DNA of 64,000 nucleotides from Nicoliella lavandulae (GTDB lineage Bacteria > Bacillota > Bacilli > Lactobacillales > Lactobacillaceae). Made by a program: the position numbers and the translations under genes. The notes beneath the pieces are model-generated. The model worked only from the letters and a program-made list of their open reading frames with translations. It had not been told where the DNA came from and did no database searches. The stretch is from the NCBI RefSeq assembly GCF_037546185.1, contig NZ_JAWMWH010000001.1, positions 1 to 64,000 on the forward strand, written 5' to 3'. This document shows, piece by piece, positions 57,205-64,000 of this stretch; the stretch's first letter is position 1; the number at the start of each line of letters is the position of its first letter.

Positions 57205-57321
57205 TTACTTACCTTGACGTTGTTTGTGCTTAGGGTTAGTACAAATAACCATAACACGGCCTTTACGTCTGATAACTTTACAATTTTCACACATTGGTTT
57301 TACTGATGGACGTACTTTCAT
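57205..57321 (-). CDS. rpmJ: 50S ribosomal protein L36
   Basis: The 38-residue L36 is too short for ordinary ORF filters. It starts MKVRPSVKPMCENCK and has the zinc ligands C11, C14, C27 and H32, so it is the zinc-binding form. GGAGG precedes the ATG. It lies between infA and rpsM, its standard place. Confidence 0.97.
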   Translation of the reverse strand: MKVRPSVKPMCENCKVIRRKGRVMVICTNPKHKQRQGK

Positions 57322-57348
57322 TCTAATTGCCTCCTAAACAAACAAAAA

Positions 57349-57567
57349 TTACTTAAAACGGTAAGTAATTCGACCCTTGGTTAAATCATATGGAGATAAT
57401 TCCACAGTAACCTTGTCACCAGGCAAGATTCGAATATAGTGCATCCGAATTTTACCAGAGACATGAGCCAAGATATCATGACCGTTTTCTAATTCAACAC
57501 GAAACATTGCATTAGGTAAAGTTTCAAGAACTTTACCTTCAACTTCAATGACATTATCTTTAGACAA
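57349..57567 (-). CDS. infA: translation initiation factor IF-1
   Basis: The 72-residue OB-fold IF-1 begins MSKDNVIEVEGKV and ends GRITYRFK. The start codon is TTG, with TAGGAGG 8 nt upstream. The 146-nt gap to adk holds a folded leader (57622-57658) that might carry extra control. Confidence 0.96.
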   Translation of the reverse strand: MSKDNVIEVEGKVLETLPNAMFRVELENGHDILAHVSGKIRMHYIRILPGDKVTVELSPYDLTKGRITYRFK

Positions 57568-57621
57568 AGAAAAATCCTCCTAAAAAATTTATAGATTTTT
57601 ATTAGTGCACATAAAAGACAC

Positions 57622-57658
57622 ACTAAACTCTCAAGCCTATATACATAGGATAGTTTAG
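57622..57658 (-). other. hairpin in the infA leader
   Basis: Minus-strand CTAAACT / AGTTTAG stem (7 bp) enclosing CCTAT / ATAGG, in the adk-infA gap. It has no T-run, so it is not a standard terminator. It could be a processing or regulatory site. Support is sequence pairing only. Confidence 0.35.
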
Positions 57659-57713
57659 CACACAAAACGGAACTGAACAATTTATATCAACAATAAATTG
57701 ATACCATGAGAGA

Positions 57714-58376
57714 CTATACCGTAAATTGATCAAGAATTTTTACAATATCTTTAGTAACATCTTCAATTGATTGATTACCATCAACAGTGAATAAAATATT
57801 TTTACTCTTGTAAAAATCAATTAATGGTGTATTCATCTTAATGTTAACATCTAAACGATTCTTAACTGTTTCAGGTTTGTCATCACTACGTTGATAAAAT
57901 TCATGTCCGCCACAAACATCACAAGTGTTTTTTACCTTAGGCATTTTGTAAAGCTTATGATAAGTAGCACCACAATTCTTACAAATAAAACGTCCAGACA
58001 ATCTTTCAACCAATGTATCAGGATTAACATCAATGTTAATTACTGCATCCAAAGGTTTATTAAGATCACTTGTGATTTCTTCTAAATTATTTGCTTGTTG
58101 TAAGGTACGAGGGAATCCATCTAACATGTATCCCTTATTAGTATCATCTTCTGATAAACGATCTTTAACAATTCCAGATGTAACATCATCAGGAACTAAA
58201 TCACCTTTATCGATGTACTTTTTAGCTTCAACTCCCATAGGAGTTTGATCTTTAATTGCAGCTCGGAAAATGTCACCAGTTGAAATGTGAGGAATTCCAT
58301 AACGGTCTACAATATATTTAGCTTGCGTACCTTTACCAGCACCAGGTAATCCCATTAAAATAAGATTCATTGACAT
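57714..58376 (-). CDS. adk: adenylate kinase
   Basis: The 220-residue Adk interconverts ATP plus AMP and 2 ADP. P-loop is GLPGAGKGT (9-17), with DGFPRT downstream. The LID carries four zinc cysteines, C132, C135, C152 and C155, the Gram-positive zinc form. GGGG lies 9 nt before the first ATG. It follows secY by 20 nt in the spc operon. Confidence 0.97.
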   Translation of the reverse strand: MSMNLILMGLPGAGKGTQAKYIVDRYGIPHISTGDIFRAAIKDQTPMGVEAKKYIDKGDLVPDDVTSGIVKDRLSEDDTNKGYMLDGFPRTLQQANNLEEITSDLNKPLDAVINIDVNPDTLVERLSGRFICKNCGATYHKLYKMPKVKNTCDVCGGHEFYQRSDDKPETVKNRLDVNIKMNTPLIDFYKSKNILFTVDGNQSIEDVTKDIVKILDQFTV

Positions 58377-58396
58377 AATCGATATCCCCTTTAATT

Positions 58397-59713
58397 TTAC
58401 AAATCAGTAGGTCTTGGGTTTTTAATAAATCCGACGTATTCACGCTTCATCATTAATCCCTTAATTTGTCTAATTGCTTCAATTGCAACACCGACAACGA
58501 TTAGTAAACTAGTACCACCGAGTCCAACTGACTCACTCAAATTCCAAACGTTTTGAGCAATAAGTGGAATTAAAGCAACAATTCCTAAGAAAACAGAACC
58601 AACTGTACTTAAACGCATTAATAATTTAGAAACATAAGTTTGAGTTTCATTACCTGGCCAAACTCCAGGAATATAACTACCTTGCTTTTGTAAATTCTCA
58701 GCAAGTTTTTCTGGATTGACCTGAACGAAAGCATAGAAGAAAGTAAAGACAACAATCAACAAAGTATATAATATTGAGCCATAAATTGACTGCATATTAA
58801 AAATTTGTGACATTATCTGATACCAAGTGTCGTTTGCATGATTATTCGCAAAATAAATTAAAATCGTTTGCGGAGTCGAAATAAACGAACTAGCAAAGAT
58901 AACTGGAATAACACCAGCAACGTTAACCTTCAATGGTAGATAACTACTATCACTTGAACTAGAAACCCGTCTTGTATATTGAATAGGGATTCTTCGTTCA
59001 GCTTGTTGAACCCAGGTAACGAAAGTAACAATAATTAAAACAGCGACAAGGATTGCAGCTAAGAAAGCGATTCCTTGCCATAAACCAGATCCACTTTCAC
59101 CCACAATATAATCAGTATATAGTTGTTGGATTCCAACTGGAATTCTTGCAACAATACCTGCAAAGATAATCATGGAAACACCTTGACCAATTCCTCGATC
59201 AGTAATCATGTCTCCCATCCAGGTTGTTAACATTGAACCACCGGTTAGAATAATACCGATACTTACATAAGTTCCAACTCCAGGGTTCTTAACTAAGTTC
59301 AAACTACTTAAAGTATTAAACCCAGCCGTGATACCAACTGATTGAATAAATGCAAGTACAACGGTCATAATTCTAGTAACCTGATTTAATTTACGCCGAC
59401 CAACTTCACCTTGTTTACCCCATTCCACAAACTTGGGAACGATATCCATTTGGAGAAGTTGAACCACGATTTGAGCAGTAATATACGGTGAAACACCCAT
59501 AGCGAAGATGGAGTAGTTTGTTAATCCACCACCACTAAAGGTGTTTAAAATGCTAACCAATCCAGAAGATGAAACGCTTTGAAGTGCCTTAGCGTTTATA
59601 CCAGGTACAGTAATAAATGAACCAAGTCTAAATACAATCAGGACTCCTAAAGTAAATAGAATCTTATTTCTAATATCCTTTATCTTAAAAGCGTTCGTTA
59701 AGGTTGATAGCAT
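58397..59713 (-). CDS. secY: protein translocase subunit SecY
   Basis: The 438-residue channel subunit of the Sec translocon, with ten membrane helices. The conserved plug-region segment FSGGGLTNYSIFAMGVSPYI and the cytoplasmic loop QVNPEKLAENLQKQGSYIPG are visible. Its ATG shares an A with the rplO stop codon (TAATG). Confidence 0.97.
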   Translation of the reverse strand: MLSTLTNAFKIKDIRNKILFTLGVLIVFRLGSFITVPGINAKALQSVSSSGLVSILNTFSGGGLTNYSIFAMGVSPYITAQIVVQLLQMDIVPKFVEWGKQGEVGRRKLNQVTRIMTVVLAFIQSVGITAGFNTLSSLNLVKNPGVGTYVSIGIILTGGSMLTTWMGDMITDRGIGQGVSMIIFAGIVARIPVGIQQLYTDYIVGESGSGLWQGIAFLAAILVAVLIIVTFVTWVQQAERRIPIQYTRRVSSSSDSSYLPLKVNVAGVIPVIFASSFISTPQTILIYFANNHANDTWYQIMSQIFNMQSIYGSILYTLLIVVFTFFYAFVQVNPEKLAENLQKQGSYIPGVWPGNETQTYVSKLLMRLSTVGSVFLGIVALIPLIAQNVWNLSESVGLGGTSLLIVVGVAIEAIRQIKGLMMKREYVGFIKNPRPTDL

Positions 59714-60144
59714 TAGATCACCTCAATTTTACCGCCGGCATTTTCAATTGCTGATTGGGCTGACTTAGAGAACTTGTTAGCCTTAACAGTCAATTTTTTA
59801 GTTAAATCGCCTTCGCCAAGAATCTTAATTCCGAACTTAACGTTCTTAACTAAACCAGCATCTGCAAGGGAATCAGGAGTAACTTCTGCACCATCATCAA
59901 ATGTGTTTAATGATGATAAGTTAACAACTGCATATTCCTTACGGTTAATGTTAGAGAAACCACGTTTTGGCATTTGACGGTAAAGAGGCATTTGCCCACC
60001 TTCAAAACCTAAACGAGTCTTGCTACGAGCTTTTTGACCTTTTTGTCCACGACCAGCAGTCTTACCTTTACTTCCGCGACCACGACCAATTCTTGATCTT
60101 GATGAACGTGAACCTTCAGCAGCTTTTAATTCATTTAACTTCAT
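59713..60144 (-). CDS. rplO: 50S ribosomal protein L15
   Basis: The 143-residue L15 has the basic Gly-rich N-terminus GRGRGSKGKTAGRGQKGQ and the later GFEGGQMPLYRQMPKRGF. It lies 31 nt after rpmD and overlaps secY by one base. Confidence 0.97.
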   Translation of the reverse strand: MKLNELKAAEGSRSSRSRIGRGRGSKGKTAGRGQKGQKARSKTRLGFEGGQMPLYRQMPKRGFSNINRKEYAVVNLSSLNTFDDGAEVTPDSLADAGLVKNVKFGIKILGEGDLTKKLTVKANKFSKSAQSAIENAGGKIEVI

Positions 60145-60175
60145 TAAAAGTACACCTCCTTATTAAATAGATAAA

Positions 60176-60358
60176 TTACTTAACTTGTTCAACTTTAACT
60201 AAATGTGCGATTTTGAATAAAGCACCACGAACGGCTTCGTTATCTGGCTTAACAACCGTACTGTTGATACGGTGAAGGCCAAGTGATTCAACGATTTTAC
60301 GTTGTTTTGGGAGACGGTGCGTTGCACTGTGAGCTAAAGTAATTTTTAATTGAGCCAT
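60176..60358 (-). CDS. rpmD: 50S ribosomal protein L30
   Basis: The 60-residue L30 has the typical LAHSATHRLPKQRKIVESLGL and ends in IAHLVKVEQV. It is between rpsE and rplO in the spc operon. Confidence 0.96.
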   Translation of the reverse strand: MAQLKITLAHSATHRLPKQRKIVESLGLHRINSTVVKPDNEAVRGALFKIAHLVKVEQVK

Positions 60359-60372
60359 CTTTAAACTCCTCC

Positions 60373-60891
60373 TTATTCTGCTAAGTGTTGAGCAGAAACA
60401 CCACGTAAAGCAGAAACTTCTTCTGCACTCTTCAATGAAATTAATCCTTCAAAAGTTGCACGAACAGAGTTAATTGGTGTATCTGAACCTAGACGCTTAC
60501 TAGTAACATCATCGACTCCAGCCAATTCCATAACGGCACGAACAGCACCACCAGCGGCAACTCCAGAACCTTCAACGGCTGGCTTCAACATGATCTTTCC
60601 ACCACCGTAAACACCAACAACTTCGTGTGGAATAGTAGTTCCAACGATTGGTACTTCGATTAAGTTCTTACGAGCATCATCAACGGCTTTACGAATAGCT
60701 TCTGGAACTTCTTGAGCTTTACCAGTACCGAAACCAACGTGTCCATTTCTGTCACCAACAATAACTAAAGCAGCGAAACGTAGACGACGTCCACCTTTAA
60801 CAACTTTGGTAATCCGATTAATAGCAACAACATTATCTTCAAGTTCTAACTTGCTTGCATCAATTTGGTTCGGACGAATTTTTTTAGCCAT
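60373..60891 (-). CDS. rpsE: 30S ribosomal protein S5
   Basis: The 172-residue S5 has the double-stranded RNA-binding N-terminal half (VVAINRITKVVKGGRRLRF, GNGTGKAQEVP-type loop read as GFGTGKAQEVP) and GSGVAAGGAVRAVMELAGV. It is the normal size for lactobacilli. Confidence 0.97.
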   Translation of the reverse strand: MAKKIRPNQIDASKLELEDNVVAINRITKVVKGGRRLRFAALVIVGDRNGHVGFGTGKAQEVPEAIRKAVDDARKNLIEVPIVGTTIPHEVVGVYGGGKIMLKPAVEGSGVAAGGAVRAVMELAGVDDVTSKRLGSDTPINSVRATFEGLISLKSAEEVSALRGVSAQHLAE

Positions 60892-60912
60892 GTGTTGTCA
60901 ATTCCTCCTTTA

Positions 60913-61269
60913 TTAGAATTCTAGTCCATTTTCACGAGCAGCATCTGCCAAGGCTTGAACACGGCCATGGTATAGATATCCACCACGATCAAATACAACA
61001 TTTTTAACGTTCTTCTTAGCTGCACGTTCTGCAACTAATTTACCCACGATCTTAGCTTGGTCAGTCTTGTTACCACCACTAACTTCACTATCGAGAGTTG
61101 AGGCACTAGCAAGCGTCACACCCTCTACATCATCAATAATTTGAGCGTAGATGTTTTTGTTAGAACGGAAAACGTTCAAGCGTGGGCACTCGGCAGTACC
61201 AGAAATCTTATTACGGACACGTAAATGACGACGTTGACGTGTCTTGTTTTTATCTGGTTTAGAAATCAA
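60913..61269 (-). CDS. rplR: 50S ribosomal protein L18
   Basis: The 118-residue L18 binds 5S rRNA. The correct start is TTG at 61269 giving MISKPDKNKTRQRRH, with GAGGTG about 6 nt upstream. An in-frame GTG three codons earlier is inside the ribosome binding site. LNVFRSNKNIYAQIIDD is conserved. Confidence 0.96.
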   Translation of the reverse strand: MISKPDKNKTRQRRHLRVRNKISGTAECPRLNVFRSNKNIYAQIIDDVEGVTLASASTLDSEVSGGNKTDQAKIVGKLVAERAAKKNVKNVVFDRGGYLYHGRVQALADAARENGLEF

Positions 61270-61322
61270 AATAGTCACCTCTAATTTTTAATTATTAGCA
61301 AAAATAATAAGTAATAATAATA

Positions 61323-61862
61323 TTACTTACCAGTTTTACCTTCCTTACGACGAACATATTCGTCTTCGTAACGGATACCCTTACCTTTGTATGGTTCAGG
61401 TGAACGTACGGCACGAATCTTAGCAGCAAAATCACCAACGTGTTGTTTGTTAATTCCACTGATGTTAATAGTTGTATTGTCAGGTACTTGAAGTTCTAGA
61501 TCTTCAGGTACTTCCATTTCAACTGGGTTTGAGTAACCAACATTAAGAATTAAAGTCTTACCCTTTAATTGAGTACGGTATCCAACCCCAACAAGTTTTA
61601 AGGTCTTCTTGAAACCATTAGAAACCCCTTCAACAAGGTTATTAAAGTTAGCACGCATAGTACCGTGCATAGCACGTACCTTATCAGTGTAACGAACCTT
61701 AGGTTCAAAAGTTACAATGTTGTCTTCAACTTTAATACCGATCATTGGTGAAAGAGTAGTAGATAATGTACCCTTAGGACCCTTAACAGTTAACTTGTCA
61801 TCTTCTTGACTGAATTCAACCTTTTCAGGTAATTCAACCTTTTTATAACCAATACGACTCAA
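61323..61862 (-). CDS. rplF: 50S ribosomal protein L6
   Basis: The 179-residue L6 starts from TTG with GGAGGTG upstream and carries the signature PEPYKGKGIRYEDE near the C-terminus. Two L6 repeats are present (about 10-80 and 90-165). Confidence 0.97.
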   Translation of the reverse strand: MSRIGYKKVELPEKVEFSQEDDKLTVKGPKGTLSTTLSPMIGIKVEDNIVTFEPKVRYTDKVRAMHGTMRANFNNLVEGVSNGFKKTLKLVGVGYRTQLKGKTLILNVGYSNPVEMEVPEDLELQVPDNTTINISGINKQHVGDFAAKIRAVRSPEPYKGKGIRYEDEYVRRKEGKTGK

Positions 61863-61890
61863 AATTACACCTCCAATACTTTAAAAAATT

Positions 61891-62304
61891 TTACCAAACG
61901 TAAGCTAATACTTCTCCACCAATCTTCTTGGCACGAGCTTCTTTATCGGTAATAACACCTTCTGATGTTGAAATAATCGCAATTCCTAAACCATTTAAAA
62001 CCTTAGGAACAGATCGTGAGTCAACATATGAACGTAAACCAGGCTTGGAAATACGCTTCAAACCAGTAATAACACGACGATTATTACGACCATCCTTATC
62101 CTTACCATACTTTAAGAAAATACGGATAACGCCTTGTTTGTCATCTTCGATGTATTCAACATCGCGAACAAAACCTTCGCGCTTAAGGATTTCAGCGATG
62201 GCACGTTTAATTTTTGATGCAGGAGCTTCAACTGATTCGTGACGAGCCATGTTGGCGTTACGAACACGAGTTAATAAGTCTGCAATTGGATCTGTCATAG
62301 ACAT
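61891..62304 (-). CDS. rpsH: 30S ribosomal protein S8
   Basis: The 137-residue S8 binds helix 21 of 16S rRNA. MTDPIADLLTRVRNA at the N-terminus and STSEGVITDKEARAKKIGGE at the C-terminus are characteristic. It is about five residues longer than the common form, owing to the KDKDGRNNRR loop. The first ATG (62304) is better placed relative to GGAGG than the second. Confidence 0.96.
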   Translation of the reverse strand: MSMTDPIADLLTRVRNANMARHESVEAPASKIKRAIAEILKREGFVRDVEYIEDDKQGVIRIFLKYGKDKDGRNNRRVITGLKRISKPGLRSYVDSRSVPKVLNGLGIAIISTSEGVITDKEARAKKIGGEVLAYVW

Positions 62305-62332
62305 AAACGATAAGCCTCCCTTTATTTTATTT

Positions 62333-62518
62333 TTACCAGCTAGCTTTCTTCATACCAGGAATTTGACCCTTGTGGGCTAAATCACGGATACAAATACGGC
62401 ATAAATGGAATTTTCTGTAAACAGAGTGAGGACGTCCACAGCGTTCACATCTTGTGTAGTTTTGAGTTGAGAACTTTGCAGGACGATTTGCTTTTAAAAC
62501 TAATGCTTTTCTAGCCAA
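62333..62518 (-). CDS. rpsN: 30S ribosomal protein S14, zinc-binding type Z
   Basis: The 61-residue zinc form of S14, with ligands C24, C27, C40 and C43 and the conserved end KGQIPGMKKASW. It starts from TTG with GGAGG 7 nt upstream. A zinc-free paralogue, common elsewhere in Firmicutes genomes, is not in this window. Confidence 0.97.
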   Translation of the reverse strand: MARKALVLKANRPAKFSTQNYTRCERCGRPHSVYRKFHLCRICIRDLAHKGQIPGMKKASW

Positions 62519-62541
62519 TATAAAGCCTCCCTATATATTCA

Positions 62542-63084
62542 CTATTTAGTGAATGGCATTCCAAATTGAGTTAATAGTTCTTTTGATTCTTCGTCACTAT
62601 TAGCAGTTGTAACAATAACGATATCTAAACCACGAACACGGTTAACGTTATCGTAGTTAATTTCTGGGAAAATTAATTGTTCACGAACACCTAAAGTGTA
62701 GTTTCCACGACCATCAAATGACTTCTTGCTAACACCATGGAAATCACGAACACGTGGAAGTGAAACATTGATTAATTTATCTAAGAATTCGTACATCCGT
62801 TGGCCACGTAAGGTAACCTTAGCACCAATTGACATACCTTCACGTAATCTGAATCCGGCAATTGATTTCTTAGCCTTTGTAACTAAAGGCTTTTGACCAG
62901 AGATCAATGCTAATTCTGCTACGGCTTCATCTAAGTTCTTAGCGTTGGTAACAGCGTCACCAACACCCATGTTTAAAACAATCTTATCAAGCTTAGGTGC
63001 TTGCATGATTGATGAGTAGTTAAATTTGTCAACTAATGATTTTGAAATTTCATTAGTGTATTTATCTTGTAAGCGACTTGGCAT
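62542..63084 (-). CDS. rplE: 50S ribosomal protein L5
   Basis: The 180-residue L5 contacts 5S rRNA and the P-site tRNA. LDKIVLNMGVGDAVTNAK and GVREQLIFPEINYD are the usual signatures. Spc operon order is kept. Confidence 0.97.
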   Translation of the reverse strand: MPSRLQDKYTNEISKSLVDKFNYSSIMQAPKLDKIVLNMGVGDAVTNAKNLDEAVAELALISGQKPLVTKAKKSIAGFRLREGMSIGAKVTLRGQRMYEFLDKLINVSLPRVRDFHGVSKKSFDGRGNYTLGVREQLIFPEINYDNVNRVRGLDIVIVTTANSDEESKELLTQFGMPFTK

Positions 63085-63112
63085 AAAAGTGATATCCTCC
63101 CTTCGTCAAATA

Positions 63113-63421
63113 TTAATCTAATGAGTAGTTAGTCTTCTTTGAGTAACGAACTTTCTTTCCGTTATCTTCTCTGATACCAATCTTAGTTGGTTCATTGTTA
63201 GAAGGGTCAATAATCATAACATTAGAAACATGAATTGGTGCTTCAACATCGTTAATTCCACCTTGTGGATTGTTTTGAGAAGCTTTTTGATGCTTCTTAA
63301 CGATGTTAACACCTTCAACTACTACGCGATCTTTTGAGGCAATAGTCTTAGTAACAGTTCCTTCTTTACCCTTGTCTTTTCCACTGATTACACGAACTTT
63401 GTCACCAGTTTTAATTAACAT
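63113..63421 (-). CDS. rplX: 50S ribosomal protein L24
   Basis: The 102-residue L24 has the KOW motif in KTGDKVRVISGKDKGKEG and the later VEGVNIVKKHQKASQ. GGAGGTG precedes the ATG. Confidence 0.97.
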   Translation of the reverse strand: MLIKTGDKVRVISGKDKGKEGTVTKTIASKDRVVVEGVNIVKKHQKASQNNPQGGINDVEAPIHVSNVMIIDPSNNEPTKIGIREDNGKKVRYSKKTNYSLD

Positions 63422-63452
63422 TATACGGCACCTCCTTGGCGTTTAGTAGTGA

Positions 63453-63821
63453 TTATAGTGTTTCAGGAGCTAGTGAAACGATCTTCATGAAGTTACTGTC
63501 ACGTAGTTCACGAGCAACAGGTCCGAAAATACGAGTTCCACGAGGGCTCTTGTCATCATTAACGATAACTGCAGCGTTTTCATCAAAACGAATGTATGAA
63601 CCATCTTTACGACGGGAAACAGACTTAGTTCTAACGATAACAGCCTTAACAACGTCACCCTTTTTGACAACGCCACCTGGTGTTGCTTGTTTTACAGTAG
63701 CAACAATAATATCACCGATACCTGCGTATCTTCTGCTTGATCCACCTAAAACCTTAATGGTTAAAATTTCACGAGCACCAGAGTTATCAGCAACTTTCAA
63801 ACGACTTTCTTGTTGAATCAC
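63453..63821 (-). CDS. rplN: 50S ribosomal protein L14
   Basis: The 122-residue L14 has the signature VKAVIVRTKSVSRRKDGSYI and the conserved RIFGPVARELRD. The start is GTG with GGAGG 8 nt upstream. It follows rpsQ by about 48 nt. Confidence 0.97.
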   Translation of the reverse strand: MIQQESRLKVADNSGAREILTIKVLGGSSRRYAGIGDIIVATVKQATPGGVVKKGDVVKAVIVRTKSVSRRKDGSYIRFDENAAVIVNDDKSPRGTRIFGPVARELRDSNFMKIVSLAPETL

Positions 63822-63869
63822 GGTAAAATCCTCCCTTCATAGTTGGATCATTAGAATACGATAAAATGA

Positions 63870-64000
63870 TTAGATAATAACAGCTTTCTTAATAATCTTA
63901 ACTAAACGGAAATGCTTAGTAGCTGATAATGGCCGAGTTTCCATGATTTCAACGATGTCGCCCATCTTAGCTTCATTCTTTTCATCATGTGCCTTGTATT
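63870..64000 (-). CDS. rpsQ: 30S ribosomal protein S17, C-terminal part (cut by window edge)
   Basis: The last 42 codons of S17 are present, ending in the family-typical ETRPLSATKHFRLVKIIKKA and stop at 63870. The N-terminal half lies beyond position 64000, so the gene is truncated only by the window and not broken. Confidence 0.93.
   Translation of the reverse strand, partial: YKAHDEKNEAKMGDIVEIMETRPLSATKHFRLVKIIKKAVII

Overview
The window is a low-GC Firmicutes chromosome segment that reads as a member of the Lactobacillaceae. Supporting this are the 16S and 23S sequences, the run pcrA-ligA-camS-gatCAB-dagK-rlmD typical of lactobacilli, the ECF vitamin transporter module beside the alpha operon, and an L17 downstream RNA element. 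A small-genome heterofermentative genus is plausible, but the genus cannot be fixed from sequence reading alone. There are no insertion sequences, prophage genes or CRISPR arrays. This is almost entirely core genome.

Layout. 1-5500: one complete minus-strand rRNA operon (16S, tRNA-Ile, tRNA-Ala, 23S, 5S) with two tandem promoters and long processing stems. 5542-10906: a minus-strand lipoteichoic-acid operon made of two glycolipid glycosyltransferases, a flippase-like membrane protein and LTA synthase. 11058-15718: ptsH-ptsI, a short conserved gene missed by ordinary ORF calling, and CtsR-controlled clpE. 15765-24894: prfC, tagD, an AI-2E family membrane protein, recX, a flavodoxin, a YihY protein, wecB, a GtrB/GtrA-type glycosylation pair and a sugar uptake protein. 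24995-31010: a complete phosphate uptake operon pstS-pstC-pstA-pstB-pstB-phoU. It is followed by a PhoP-like response regulator with a degraded receiver, and preceded by an 11-bp-phased array of PhoP-box hexamers. No histidine kinase is present. 31034-36424: tRNA-Arg(CCU), a DEAD-box helicase, a GH25-fold protein lacking its catalytic acids, gluconate kinase and an amino acid permease.

36481-47613: rlmD, dagK, gatB, gatA, gatC, camS, ligA and pcrA. They are transcribed on the minus strand in the order pcrA to rlmD, with stop/start overlaps in gatCAB. 47721-50478: an xpt and PurK-like ATP-grasp pair, a DUF2187 protein and an ECF substrate-binding subunit. 50551-64000: rpsI, rplM, truA, the ECF energizing module, then the alpha and spc ribosomal operons back to the end of rpsQ, which is cut by the window edge.

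The points most worth a second look are the phosphate regulatory circuit, the coherent four-gene LTA operon with a candidate glycolipid flippase, and the GH25 pseudoenzyme. Others are the apparent ATC start of the first LTA-operon gene, the unusually heavy use of TTG start codons (at least 14 genes, including ribosomal proteins and infA), and structured RNA elements downstream of rplQ and upstream of rplM. No wholly new multi-gene system was found.
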